Origin: Sphingopyxis panaciterrulae
Lineage (GTDB): Bacteria; Pseudomonadota; Alphaproteobacteria; Sphingomonadales; Sphingomonadaceae
Direction: 5' to 3'
DNA length: 64,000 nucleotides
Assembly: GCF_014199295.1 (NCBI RefSeq)
Contig: NZ_JACIJH010000009.1
Coordinates: forward strand, 104,910-168,909
A program made the position numbers and the translations under genes. Numbering within the stretch: position 1 is the stretch's first letter; every line of letters starts with the position of its first letter. Below are positions 1-8,326 of the stretch, piece by piece. Below the pieces are notes generated by a model, which was given only the letters and a program-made list of their open reading frames with translations, was not told the DNA's origin and ran no database searches.

Positions 1-157
1 CGACCCAGGCCTCATCGTCTGCGGCAAAATGATCGAAGGCTCGGCCCAGTTCGATATTGGCGAGGTTGTCGAGCGCGTTGCGCGCCTCGGCGCGCCGGAT
101 TGTCACAATCGCGACACGCCCTGCCATTTCGTAACTGATGCGCTCGAAACCAAACAT
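1..157 (-). CDS. Enoyl-CoA hydratase/isomerase (crotonase), N-terminal part only
   Basis: The gene runs off the left edge; 52 codons are visible. From the ATG at 157-155 the minus strand reads MFGFERISYE, then GRVAIVTIRR and ARNALDNL. This is the first beta-strand and R-x(n)-NAL opening of crotonase-fold enzymes, which act on acyl-CoA thioesters in beta-oxidation. The start is supported by a GGGAG ribosome site eight bases upstream. It is divergent from the MDR gene at 378, and a TGACG-N3-CGTCA palindrome lies between them. The active-site oxyanion loops are outside the window, so hydratase cannot be separated from isomerase. Confidence 0.75.
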   Translation of the reverse strand, partial: MFGFERISYEMAGRVAIVTIRRAEARNALDNLANIELGRAFDHFAADDEAWV

Positions 158-194
158 CGATTCCACTCTCCCTTGCCGCCACACTATTCTGAAC

Positions 195-207
195 TGACGG
201 TTCGTCA
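195..207. promoter_or_regulatory. Palindromic operator candidate, TGACG-GTT-CGTCA
   Basis: A perfect 5+3+5 inverted repeat in the divergent gap between the partial crotonase and the MDR gene. Near copies lie at 34779-34791, beside the tetR gene, and at 37216-37228, upstream of a CoA ligase. That placement suggests binding of the local TetR-family protein. The repeat is seen directly; the binding is inferred. Confidence 0.5.
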
Positions 208-377
208 ACTGGTCGCCCGGACTGAATGAACCGCCGTCGGTACAGCGAAAACCACGCGAAATCGGGCTTTCTGGGGCGGCTAAGGTATCTGCTCACTTAG
301 TGGGACTTATCCCGAATGAGGTGCAATGAGCCTGCGCCGCTAGCTTGACCGGGCTTAACGAGGGCCAGGAGCGGGCA

Positions 378-1364
378 TTGCAGGGACGCAGTATCACCAC
401 CACGACCGTGCGTGCGATCGACGCTTATGAAATTACCGCGCGCGATATTCCGGAGCCGGCCGAGGGCGAGGTGCGGCTGCGGATCAAGGCGTGCGGTGTC
501 GGCCATGTCGACGCGCTTCATGCCACCGGGCGATATCAGATGGCAGCGACAGTTCCCTTCACCCCGGGCGTGGAAGTGGCGGGAATCGTCGATGCGCTGG
601 GGCGGGGCGTCGATAATGTGTCGGTCGGGGACCGGGTGCTGTCGCTCGTGACGGTGAAAGACGGGTTTTCCGATTATACGCTGGCGCCGGCGAGGCATCT
701 GGTGACGCTGCCGGATGACATGGACTTCGCTGCTGCGGCCAGCATCCGGGTCAATGCGCTGACTGCACTCTACGCGCTGACCGGCCGGGGAGGCGTGCAA
801 GAGGGCGAGACCATATTGGTCTTCGGCGCGGCAGGGGGCGTCGGCAGCGCGGCAGTGACGATCGCGCAGATCCTCGGTGCGCGGGTGATCGCCGCGGCCT
901 CGACGGCCGAAAGGCGTGACTATGCCTTGCGGCTGGGCGCGGCTGCAGCCGTCGACACCGATCCCGATGGCTGGCGCGATCGCCTGGCCGATGCGGTCGG
1001 CGGCGGTCAAATCGACGTGGTGTTCGACCCGGTCTGCGGTCCGCTCTTCGATCCCGCGTTCCGCTCGCTGGCCTGGAATGGACGGCATCTGGTGATCGGC
1101 TTCGTTGGCGGCGAGATCCCGGGCCTCAAGGCCAATCTGCCGCTCCTCAAAGGGGCATCGCTGGTCGGAGTCGACGTCCGCAATTTCAACCTGCGCGAGC
1201 CGGAAAAGGCAGAAGCCAATCGCAACCTGCTGCGCAAGTGGATCGCGGACGGGGTGTTTCCGCCGCCGCCCGTGCAGATATTTCCGCTCGCTCGCTTTCG
1301 CGATGCATTGGAGCGCGCCGGTTCTGGCAAGGCGCTCGGGAAGGTCGTGCTTGTGATGGACTGA
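378..1364 (+). CDS. MDR-family NAD(P)H:quinone oxidoreductase-like protein
   Basis: A medium-chain dehydrogenase/reductase of about 330 residues. The N-terminal GroES-like domain contains VGHVDALHATG. The Rossmann domain carries GAAGGVGSAAVTIAQ, typical of the zinc-independent quinone oxidoreductase and enoyl reductase branch; the GHE zinc motif of alcohol dehydrogenases is absent. It probably reduces a C=C or quinone with NADPH. I chose the TTG at 378 because AGGAG lies about eight bases upstream; a TTG at 345 would add 11 residues without a ribosome site. It is convergent with the thiolase-like gene that ends at 1387. Its substrate is unknown. Confidence 0.8.
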   Translation: MQGRSITTTTVRAIDAYEITARDIPEPAEGEVRLRIKACGVGHVDALHATGRYQMAATVPFTPGVEVAGIVDALGRGVDNVSVGDRVLSLVTVKDGFSDYTLAPARHLVTLPDDMDFAAAASIRVNALTALYALTGRGGVQEGETILVFGAAGGVGSAAVTIAQILGARVIAAASTAERRDYALRLGAAAAVDTDPDGWRDRLADAVGGGQIDVVFDPVCGPLFDPAFRSLAWNGRHLVIGFVGGEIPGLKANLPLLKGASLVGVDVRNFNLREPEKAEANRNLLRKWIADGVFPPPPVQIFPLARFRDALERAGSGKALGKVVLVMD

Positions 1365-1386
1365 CGACGTGGTCCAAACGAATCTG

Positions 1387-2577
1387 TCAGTCGCGGCGGA
1401 GGAGGATGGAGCCCGCGAGTGGTCCACCGCCCGCAGCGGCGACACCGACATTCACATCGCCGGGCACTTGGCGATCGCCGCCTTCGCCCCACATCTGGAT
1501 GCACGTCTCCCAAAGCAGGCCGTAGCCGTGCATCCGCCCGCCCGATAACTGCCCGCCGCCGGTGTTCAAGGGAAGCTCCCCGTCGAGCGCGATACGATGC
1601 CCGCCATCGACGAACGCACCGCTTTCGCCATGTCCGCAGAAGCCCAGCGCCTCGAGCCAGATCAGGGTCTGCGGACTGAACCCGTCATAGAGGTTGGCGA
1701 CCCGCACATCCTTTGGCTTGAAATCGGTCCGCGTCCACAGATGGGGGCCGTTTTCCAACGCCATCATCCCCCATTTCGGTTCGAACTGATCCCAGCTGTA
1801 ATGATTGCCGACCCTGCCGGAGAAGCTTTCGATGACCAGCGGTTTCTTGCGGAGGTCCTTTGCCGCGTCGAGCCGCGAAACGATCACCACAGTCGAGCTG
1901 TCCAGAAGTGCGTCGCAATCATAGAGACCGAGCGGATCGCAGATCATCCGCGCGCCCAGATAGTCGTCCATGGTCATGGGATCCCGGTAGATAGCGCGGG
2001 GATTCCGTGCCGCGTTCCTCCTTGTATTGAGTACGAGATGTCCGAGCTGTTCCCTCGTCGTACCGAATTCGTGCATGTGGCGGCGGAACATCATCGCGGT
2101 GCAGGCCACCGGCGACACGACGTTGAATGGCCGGTGATACATCCATTTTCCGGTCACCCGTTCATAGCCATCCGAAGGCTTGCGAGGGTTGGCGCGGTCC
2201 TCGAGCTGCTGCGTATATTGGGCGAGTGTCCGGTAGCACAGAACGTGGCGCGCTTGCCCAGACATGACCGCACCCACGGCGTCGAAGATCGACGTGAATT
2301 GTGCCGGGCCCTCTACGCCGCCCGAAAAGAAATTGAGGTCGATACCGAGCGTTTCCTTAAGCTCGGTAACATCGATCGGGGAGTCGTTCTTGTAGGAAGC
2401 ACGGAGAGGAAATGTCGCGATACCGTCGATGTCCTGCAGCGTGAGCCCCGCATCCTGCAAGGCCTCATCGATCGCATCGAGCATCACTTCCATGATCGGG
2501 CGAACATTGTCGCGGCCAGGCGCGCACAGCCCGACGCCGGTGATTGCCGCCTGTATGCTGCCGTTCGTGATGGGCAT
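1387..2577 (-). CDS. Thiolase-like lipid-transfer protein (Ltp2-type) without the usual thiolase cysteine
   Basis: A 396-residue member of the SCP-x/lipid-transfer thiolase family. Where true thiolases have NACATG-type cysteine context, this protein has GGVEGPAQF, so the nucleophilic Cys is missing. The C-terminal half keeps NLYDGFS and NTGGGQLSGGRMHGYG. In the steroid side-chain aldolase Ltp2, a thiolase fold without the Cys works with a DUF35 partner to cleave a beta-hydroxy-acyl-CoA. The divergent neighbour at 2798 is a DUF35 protein, so a similar retro-aldol role is a reasonable inference. GAGGAAAT precedes the ATG. The substrate is not known. Confidence 0.8.
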   Translation of the reverse strand: MPITNGSIQAAITGVGLCAPGRDNVRPIMEVMLDAIDEALQDAGLTLQDIDGIATFPLRASYKNDSPIDVTELKETLGIDLNFFSGGVEGPAQFTSIFDAVGAVMSGQARHVLCYRTLAQYTQQLEDRANPRKPSDGYERVTGKWMYHRPFNVVSPVACTAMMFRRHMHEFGTTREQLGHLVLNTRRNAARNPRAIYRDPMTMDDYLGARMICDPLGLYDCDALLDSSTVVIVSRLDAAKDLRKKPLVIESFSGRVGNHYSWDQFEPKWGMMALENGPHLWTRTDFKPKDVRVANLYDGFSPQTLIWLEALGFCGHGESGAFVDGGHRIALDGELPLNTGGGQLSGGRMHGYGLLWETCIQMWGEGGDRQVPGDVNVGVAAAGGGPLAGSILLRRD

Positions 2578-2797
2578 TTAGATTTCCTCGTCGAGCCTGT
2601 ATCTGCCTGGTTCCTCCTTTCAGATATGGTGCGGCAAGGACCATATGTAATGTGCCCGATATCGGCGCTTTTCTCCATTTCCTCCGCCAAGCCGACGCTT
2701 TTGCGCGCAATATCGAGGAAAGCGTGCGCGGCGTTCCGGTTGCGTTGCCCCGCGCGATGGCGCTAGCACCCCTGTGAAGAACACAGGATTTTTAGCT

Positions 2798-3235
2798 ATG
2801 AACCAGACTCTGCGCAACGCACCACCACGTCGATATCTTCCCGTTATAGAAAGCGGCGCCAAGGGTGAGTTCTGGCGATCGGGGGCCGATGGCGTCCTCC
2901 GCATAAGTCGATGCCAGTCGTGCCGGCACTATATTCATCCGCATCGCGACGCTTGCCCCAAGTGCCATTCGCGCGACGTTCGGCCGGAAGCGGTGTCGGG
3001 AAAGGGAATGCTCGAGACCTGGACAATCAACCGCCAGAAATGGTTTCGCGGTCTCGACGAGGCTTTTTCCGTGGGGCTTGTCACCCTGGATGAGCAGGAG
3101 GGGCTCAACCTCACGACAAATATCGTCAACTGCGATCCGGGCGATCTTCACATCGGAATGAAGGTGCGCGTCATATTCGAAAATATCGAGGACACCTGGC
3201 TTGCGCTGTTCGAGCCGGATCAGTCCCCGCAATAG
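2798..3235 (+). CDS. DUF35 OB-fold protein with zinc ribbon, partner of the thiolase-like protein
   Basis: A protein of 145 residues with a rubredoxin-like zinc ribbon near the N-terminus (CQSCRHYIHPHRDACPKC, two CxxC pairs) and a C-terminal OB fold that binds acyl-CoA in related proteins. DUF35 proteins are accessory subunits of thiolase-like or MaoC-like enzymes. The ATG at 2798 has AGGA nine bases upstream; a GTG at 2774 has no ribosome site. It is divergent from the Cys-less thiolase-like gene (1387-2577) across 220 bases that must hold both promoters. The two crotonase genes follow on the same strand. Confidence 0.85.
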   Translation: MNQTLRNAPPRRYLPVIESGAKGEFWRSGADGVLRISRCQSCRHYIHPHRDACPKCHSRDVRPEAVSGKGMLETWTINRQKWFRGLDEAFSVGLVTLDEQEGLNLTTNIVNCDPGDLHIGMKVRVIFENIEDTWLALFEPDQSPQ

Positions 3236-3295
3236 TTCCTGAATGGACATGATCGCATAATAGTGTCAGCCGCCTTTGGTGATAGGTCAACATTG

Positions 3296-4093
3296 ATGTT
3301 TGATCAAAGCGACTATACCAATATCCTCGTCCACCTGGCCGATGGCGTGCTGACCGTGACGTTGAATCGTCCCGAGAAGGCCAACAGTTTCAATATCGAT
3401 ACCATTCGCGACTTCGAGCGGCTCTGGAACGAGGCACGGCGGGCCGAAGCTGTACGCTGCGTCGTGTTGCGCGCCGCGGCGGGAAAGGCGTTTTGCACCG
3501 GGGTGGATATACGCACCGGCTGGCGTGCCGAAGACGACATGCCTTCTCCCTTCGACTATGACGATCCGGGTGACTGGCTTGGCCCCAAAACGAACAGGGT
3601 GTGGAAACCCTTCGTCGTGGCCGTACATGGCATGGCCGCCGGAGGCGCCTTCTACTGGCTCAACGAAGCGGACATCGCAATCTGTTCGGAAGACGCGACC
3701 TTTTTCGATCCGCATCTCAAATTCGGCAAGCTGTCCTCGGTCGAGCCGATCGGCATGCTCGGCCGGATCCCATATCAGGAAATCAGCCGCATGGTGCTGA
3801 TGGCGGACGACGAGCGCATAAGTGCACAGACCGCGATGCGGATGAGCCTGGTGACGGAAGTCGTGAAGCGCGAGGAATTGTGGGATCGCGCGCAGGAAAT
3901 CGCGCAGAGCATTGCCGCGCGCGATCCGGTTCCGACCCAGGGCAGTGTCAAGGCGCTATGGGTCGCGCAGAGCCTCCCGCGCGATCAGGCCATCGCAGGC
4001 GCGGTGCAGTATGTGCAGGTCAGCAAGGGGGCTGTCGGAGTGACCAAGCCAGGCAAATCCATTGCGCAGTCCAAGCCATGGAAACTGAGATGA
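3296..4093 (+). CDS. Enoyl-CoA hydratase/isomerase family protein
   Basis: A crotonase-fold protein of 265 residues. LTVTLNRPEKANSFN opens the fold, AFCTGVDIRTGW is the first oxyanion loop, and HGMAAGGAFYWLNEADIAI is the second. A Glu in LSSVEPIGML sits near the usual second acid. It probably hydrates or isomerises an enoyl-CoA. The ATG at 3296 was chosen; a GTG at 3263 in frame is possible but lacks a ribosome site. Its TGA overlaps the ATG of the next crotonase by four bases, implying translational coupling. Confidence 0.85.
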   Translation: MFDQSDYTNILVHLADGVLTVTLNRPEKANSFNIDTIRDFERLWNEARRAEAVRCVVLRAAAGKAFCTGVDIRTGWRAEDDMPSPFDYDDPGDWLGPKTNRVWKPFVVAVHGMAAGGAFYWLNEADIAICSEDATFFDPHLKFGKLSSVEPIGMLGRIPYQEISRMVLMADDERISAQTAMRMSLVTEVVKREELWDRAQEIAQSIAARDPVPTQGSVKALWVAQSLPRDQAIAGAVQYVQVSKGAVGVTKPGKSIAQSKPWKLR

Positions 4094-4902
4094 GCAAAGA
4101 CAGCGAAAGCGAATTGCTGGTCCGCGACGAGGGACGGCTGCGGATCATCACGCTGAACCGCCCCGACCGGATGAACGCGCTGACGGCGGACTTGCATCAT
4201 CGTCTGCAGGCGGCCGTCGCGGCGGCAGGCAATGATCCCGACGTCGGTGCCGTGGCGCTCACGGGCGCGGGCCGGGCCTTCTGCTCGGGTGGCGACGTGC
4301 GCAAGAGCAGAGAGGATGCCGCCAGCGCCTCCCGGCCCGAAACGATCGAGGAGCGAGCCGATGCGATTATTGCGCATGGCCGCACCGCCGTGGTGCTGCA
4401 CCGGATGGGAAAGCCGACAATTGCGCTGGTCAACGGCGCCGCGGCGGGATCGGGCATGGCGCTGGCGCTGGCGTGCGACTTGCGCGTGATGGCCGACGAT
4501 GCAGTGATGCGTACGGCCTATGCCCGTATCGGCCTCAGCGGCGATCTCGGGCTAAGCTATTTCCTGAACCGGCTTGCCGGCCCTTCGCGCGCCGCGGAAT
4601 TGCTGATGCTCAACGAGAAGCTCGATGCCGTCCGATGCAGCGAACTCGGTCTCGTCAACCGGGTACTGCCTTCCGAAGGGTTCGCCGAGGCGGCAGAGCG
4701 ATTTGCTGCGGGCCTGGCGGCGGGGCCGAGCGTGGCGTTCCGCTGCATGAAGCAGAATCTGCGGGCGGCGTCGGGCAGCTCACTCGAAACGACGATCGAG
4801 CGCGAGGCGTTTAACACGGCGCGCTGTGTGCGGACGAAGGATGTGAAGGAAGCCAGCCTGGCTTTCCGGGAAAAGCGAAACCCGATTTTTACCGGCACAT
4901 GA
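4090..4902 (+). CDS. Enoyl-CoA hydratase/isomerase family protein
   Basis: A second crotonase, 270 residues, starting inside the stop codon of the previous one (ATGA). Motifs in order are LRIITLNRPDRMNALT, AFCSGGDVRKS (oxyanion loop 1) and NGAAAGSGMALALACDL (loop 2). GLSGDLGLSYFLNRL has Asp rather than Glu at the catalytic position, as in many isomerase-type members. The C-terminus ends with the common FREKRNPIF signature. An in-frame ATG four codons earlier (4078) cannot be excluded. It is convergent with the lysR gene; the 165-base gap shows no clear terminator. Confidence 0.85.
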   Translation: MSKDSESELLVRDEGRLRIITLNRPDRMNALTADLHHRLQAAVAAAGNDPDVGAVALTGAGRAFCSGGDVRKSREDAASASRPETIEERADAIIAHGRTAVVLHRMGKPTIALVNGAAAGSGMALALACDLRVMADDAVMRTAYARIGLSGDLGLSYFLNRLAGPSRAAELLMLNEKLDAVRCSELGLVNRVLPSEGFAEAAERFAAGLAAGPSVAFRCMKQNLRAASGSSLETTIEREAFNTARCVRTKDVKEASLAFREKRNPIFTGT

Positions 4903-5067
4903 ATCGCAAGGGCGCGGGGCAGGCGGTGCGCGATGCGCGCGCGAAATGTCATGGTCTTGACGCGCTGCGCCGGCGAAGCGCGCGGCCGCTGCCTTCTTGT
5001 TGGTCAATGCGTCGCGGCGATGGCGCCCGCGTCATGGCACTGCGCGCGGGAAGTGGTCCTTCGGACA

Positions 5068-5991
5068 TCAAGCGGAGCGCCGCCGTTCGAACATCCTTTG
5101 CGCCAGGTTCCAGAACCGGTTGATCGTGCCGCGATCGTCCCTTTGCGTCCGCGCCAGAACGAAATCCACCGGTTGTGCCCGGGCGAGGGGACGACGCACG
5201 AAGCCCTCGGGCGCGGGGCTTTCGTGGGGGCGAAGACTGATCATGGCCAGCCGATCGGCAACCGCGTGGAAGACGACGGCCGCGGCGCCTTCGCTGACGA
5301 CTGTGATATCGGCCGAATTGGCGAGCACTGCGCCAAATACGGCATCGAAATCCTGGCGGTCACGACTCGGACGAAAGGTTGCGGTGCGAATGCTGCTCAT
5401 CATCTCGTCCGTGACGACGGATTCCGACGCGACCGGATGTTCGGCGGGAAGTACCAGATGCGGCGTCACCTGCATGGCGGGAATCCTTTCATAGCTGTCA
5501 GGAAGGAGGCTTTTCAGCGCCAGCGCAGCATCCAGCAGGCCGAGGTCGAGTTTGCCGAGGCTGCGCATGCTGGTCCCGCTGCTGGTTTCGACCGTGCCGC
5601 GCCCTTCGTCGCAGAATGCTTTCAACAGCGCGCGTATCTCTGACGACCAATAAACGAACGGATGCATGCCAAAGCGTAGGCGCGCACCATTTTCGCGCCT
5701 GAGCAGGCGGATACGCGCCTGTGCGGCCTCCCATGCCGCGGTAAGTGCCTCGGCTTCGGGGACGAGGGTTGCGCCTTCTTCGGTCAGGGTGACGGTGCGC
5801 GTGGTCCGCTGGAACAGCGCAAAGCCAAGGTCCCTCTCAAGCTGCCGTATCTGGCGCGAAAGCGTCGCCTGATCGATCCCAAGCGCGCGGGCAGCGGCGC
5901 TGAACGACATGGTCCGGGCGACGGCGGCGAAGCGCGAGAGGTGCAGAGGGCTCAAAACTATTGACCGGTCATATTGATGATGATCATACAT
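5068..5991 (-). CDS. LysR-family transcriptional regulator
   Basis: An N-terminal winged helix-turn-helix (MSFSAAARALGIDQATLSRQ, then LERDLGFALFQR) is followed by a LysR substrate domain; about 307 residues. It is divergent from the tauD-like gene at 6073, the usual arrangement for a regulator and its target. The start is uncertain. The ATG at 5991 overlaps an inverted repeat, ATTGATG-N9-CATCAAT, that looks like a LysR box, so a TTG at 5955 giving MSPLHLSRF would also make a normal N-terminus. Another ATG at 6036 is further out. The effector is unknown. Confidence 0.85.
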   Translation of the reverse strand: MYDHHQYDRSIVLSPLHLSRFAAVARTMSFSAAARALGIDQATLSRQIRQLERDLGFALFQRTTRTVTLTEEGATLVPEAEALTAAWEAAQARIRLLRRENGARLRFGMHPFVYWSSEIRALLKAFCDEGRGTVETSSGTSMRSLGKLDLGLLDAALALKSLLPDSYERIPAMQVTPHLVLPAEHPVASESVVTDEMMSSIRTATFRPSRDRQDFDAVFGAVLANSADITVVSEGAAAVVFHAVADRLAMISLRPHESPAPEGFVRRPLARAQPVDFVLARTQRDDRGTINRFWNLAQRMFERRRSA

Positions 5992-5995
5992 CAAT
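5973..5995. promoter_or_regulatory. LysR-type operator candidate, ATTGATG-N9-CATCAAT
   Basis: Perfect 7-bp arms separated by nine bases, in the divergent region between lysR and the tauD-like gene. It fits the T-N11-A layout expected of LysR-type boxes and would let the regulator control both itself and the dioxygenase. Binding is inferred from position and symmetry only. Confidence 0.5.
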
Positions 5996-6072
5996 GACGC
6001 ATGGCAAGCCCATTGTCGAGCGGGGTGGCGTTTCATATTCTTCTACGGGTATAGGAGAAGAAGGCGAAGAAT

Positions 6073-6951
6073 ATGAGCAGCGCGATATTCGAGCAGAAGG
6101 ATATGGCCACCGGCATGCTGGTGTCGCCGATCGGCGGTCACATTGGCGCCGAGATCACCGGGATCGACCTTTCGGGCCCGCTGACGGATACCGTGTGCCG
6201 CGAGTTGCGGGCTGCACTGTCACGCCATGGCGTGCTGTTTATTCCGGGACAGGATCTGACGCTTGCGCAATATGTGCGGCTGGGCGAAGCGTTCGGCGAA
6301 CTGGAAGTCAATGATACGCTGGCGCATCCGGCCGGCTATCCGCAGGTCGGGTCGCTCGTAAAGGAGGCCGGTCATGTCACGAGCATCGGTGATATGTGGC
6401 ACACCGATCACACATATCTGGAAAAGCCGCTCGCCTTCACCATGCTTCGCGCCCTCGAAATCCCGCCGCACGGTGGCGACACGCTTTTTCTTAGCGCCAA
6501 GGCCGCCTTTGCTGCGCTTCCCGACAGCGTCAAGGACACGCTCCGAAGCCTGAGAGCATTGCATTCGAGATCCTACCTGATCCGCGACGGCAAATATGCG
6601 GCGCAGTTCCTCCTCGAGCGCCCGCCGCAGGGCGGCAAGCCTGCTCTCAACAAGACCGCGGTTCACCCGGTCGTCACCACCATCCCCGAAACCGGCGAAG
6701 AGGTGCTCTTCGTCAACCCGGGCTATGTCGTAAAATTCGAGGGCTGGAGCGCGAAACTCTCCCAAGGACTGCTCGCATCGCTTTTCGAGCATTGCCACCA
6801 GCCGGAGTTTCAGTGCCGCTTGCGCTGGCAGGAGAAGGCGATTGCCATTTGGGACAATCGACAGACATGGCATTTTGCGGTCAACGATTATCACGGCCAC
6901 CGCCGGTCGATGCAGCGGTTGGTAATCGGTGAGCGGTCCAAGGTTGGGTAG
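6073..6951 (+). CDS. TauD/TfdA-family Fe(II)/2-oxoglutarate-dependent dioxygenase
   Basis: A 292-residue protein of this family's usual length. The iron ligands are visible as His110 and Asp112 in MWHTDHTY and as the distal His (about 267) in QTWHFAVNDY; the following arginines (HRRSMQR) bind 2-oxoglutarate in the family. Such enzymes hydroxylate or cleave substrates such as taurine or aryloxyacetates with O2. Preceding AGGAG and GAAGG stretches support the ATG. The divergent lysR gene is the likely regulator. The position inside a beta-oxidation region suggests hydroxylation of an acid or ether, but the substrate is unknown. Confidence 0.88.
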   Translation: MSSAIFEQKDMATGMLVSPIGGHIGAEITGIDLSGPLTDTVCRELRAALSRHGVLFIPGQDLTLAQYVRLGEAFGELEVNDTLAHPAGYPQVGSLVKEAGHVTSIGDMWHTDHTYLEKPLAFTMLRALEIPPHGGDTLFLSAKAAFAALPDSVKDTLRSLRALHSRSYLIRDGKYAAQFLLERPPQGGKPALNKTAVHPVVTTIPETGEEVLFVNPGYVVKFEGWSAKLSQGLLASLFEHCHQPEFQCRLRWQEKAIAIWDNRQTWHFAVNDYHGHRRSMQRLVIGERSKVG

Positions 6952-7125
6952 CAGTGCAATGTCATCACGCGCTACAAGGATATTATGGCGATTTCACCTC
7001 GCGTTGACGTCTTCAGCAATGCTTGCGGCGGCTTTCTCAGCGAGATCAAGTATCGCGAAGTGGCGGGCGATGCCAACTTCTCGGAAGGCTTATGGCCCGA
7101 GGGCGGCGGGGAGATCGGAGATGCC

Positions 7126-7157
7126 GAGCCGCCCTGCCTCATCGGGAAGGGCGGCTC
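7126..7157. terminator. Hairpin between convergent genes, candidate bidirectional terminator
   Basis: A perfect 10-bp inverted repeat, GAGCCGCCCT / AGGGCGGCTC, with a 12-base loop, in the 232-base gap between the converging dioxygenase and thiolase genes. There is no strong T-run on either side, so it could act as a transcript end only weakly. Confidence 0.45.
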
Positions 7158-7183
7158 TCGATGTTCGGAGGCCGTACGAAAGA

Positions 7184-8326
7184 TCAGGCCTTCTCAAGAA
7201 TGTGAACCGCGCAGGCGCTTCCCAGTCCGACGACGTGGGTCAGGCCGATCGTCGCCCCTTCCATCTGGCGCTTGCCCGCCTCGCCGCGAAGATGCTGCGC
7301 AATCTCGTAAATGTTCGCGATGCCGGTCGCACCCAAGGGATGCCCCTTCGATAGCAGGCCGCCCGACAGGTTGACGGGAACCTTGCCGCCAAATGTCGTC
7401 GCACCGCTGTCGAGAAAGGCGCCGCCTTCGCCTTCGGCACACAAGCCCAGATTCTCGTAGTGCGGTATCTCGGCGGTGGCGAAACAGTCGTGCAGCTCGA
7501 CAAGATTCACGTCTTCGGGCCCGACGCCCGCCATCTCATAGGCGCGCGCCGCGGCGAGGCGGGTGACCGTATTCACGTCCTGCATGACGAGATTGCGATC
7601 GGTGAAGGGATCGCTGGCAAGACCCGACCCTTTCACGCGAACGGCGCGGTTCATGAGTCCGAGTTCCTTCGTGCGCTTCTCGCTCATCAAGACGGCGGCT
7701 GCCGCGCCATCGACGTTGACCGAACACATGAGCTTGGTAAGCGGATAGGCGATCATCTCCGCCTCCATCACCATGTCGAGCGGGGTTTCCTTCTGATACA
7801 TGGCTTTCGGATTGAGCACGGAATGCTTGTGGTTCTTTTCCGACACGCGTGCGAACTGTTCGAAGGTGGTCCCGTATTTTCGGCTGTGTTCCATCCCCAT
7901 CTGCGCAAATACCGATGGCATCACGCCGGAGCCTAAAAGACCCTCCGTCGGTATGGCCGTCCCGCCGCTGTTCTTGGGTACGAGCATGCCCTTGCCCATC
8001 TTCTCCGAACCGACGGCGAGGCAGGTGTCGTACAGGCCTGCCTTGATGGCGATGAACGCTTCGCGAAAAGCCGTTGCCCCGGTGGCACAGGCATTGGTGA
8101 CGTTGACGACCGGCGCGCCTGTCTGACCGATGTAGTGCAGCATGCGCTGTCCCATCATCGTGCCGTTGCAGGTACCCGCATAGATCGCCTGCATGTCCTG
8201 GATGGTCTGTCCGCAATCGTCGAGCGCCAGCAATGTGGCCCGGGCGGCCAGGCTTTCGGGCTTGGCATCGTCAAAACGGCCGAACTTGATCATATCGATA
8301 CCGACAACATAGACGTCGTTGCTCAT
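7184..8326 (-). CDS. SCP-x-type thiolase (acetyl-CoA acyltransferase family)
   Basis: A 380-residue thiolase of the sterol-carrier-protein-x type. The nucleophilic cysteine is present (Cys80 in VTNACATGATAF), as are HDCFATAE and the catalytic-His motif KGHPLGATG. It should cleave 3-ketoacyl-CoA with CoA, possibly a branched or alicyclic one. The ATG at 8326 overlaps the stop of the DUF35 gene by four bases, so the two are translated together and probably form a complex. It contrasts with the Cys-less paralogue at 1387-2577. Confidence 0.88.
   Translation of the reverse strand: MSNDVYVVGIDMIKFGRFDDAKPESLAARATLLALDDCGQTIQDMQAIYAGTCNGTMMGQRMLHYIGQTGAPVVNVTNACATGATAFREAFIAIKAGLYDTCLAVGSEKMGKGMLVPKNSGGTAIPTEGLLGSGVMPSVFAQMGMEHSRKYGTTFEQFARVSEKNHKHSVLNPKAMYQKETPLDMVMEAEMIAYPLTKLMCSVNVDGAAAAVLMSEKRTKELGLMNRAVRVKGSGLASDPFTDRNLVMQDVNTVTRLAAARAYEMAGVGPEDVNLVELHDCFATAEIPHYENLGLCAEGEGGAFLDSGATTFGGKVPVNLSGGLLSKGHPLGATGIANIYEIAQHLRGEAGKRQMEGATIGLTHVVGLGSACAVHILEKA

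Noticed and set aside
12..296. A 94-codon minus-strand open frame at the left edge
   Set aside because: It is out of frame with the crotonase peptide that starts at 157, has no family features and is rich in Arg, as expected of a high-GC shadow frame.
297..1451. A 384-codon minus-strand open frame opposite the MDR gene
   Set aside because: The plus strand encodes a clear MDR protein with Rossmann motif; the antisense product is Arg/His-rich without motifs or ribosome site.
1597..2766. A 389-codon plus-strand open frame opposite the thiolase-like gene
   Set aside because: Same reason: shadow of a real minus-strand gene with conserved family motifs.
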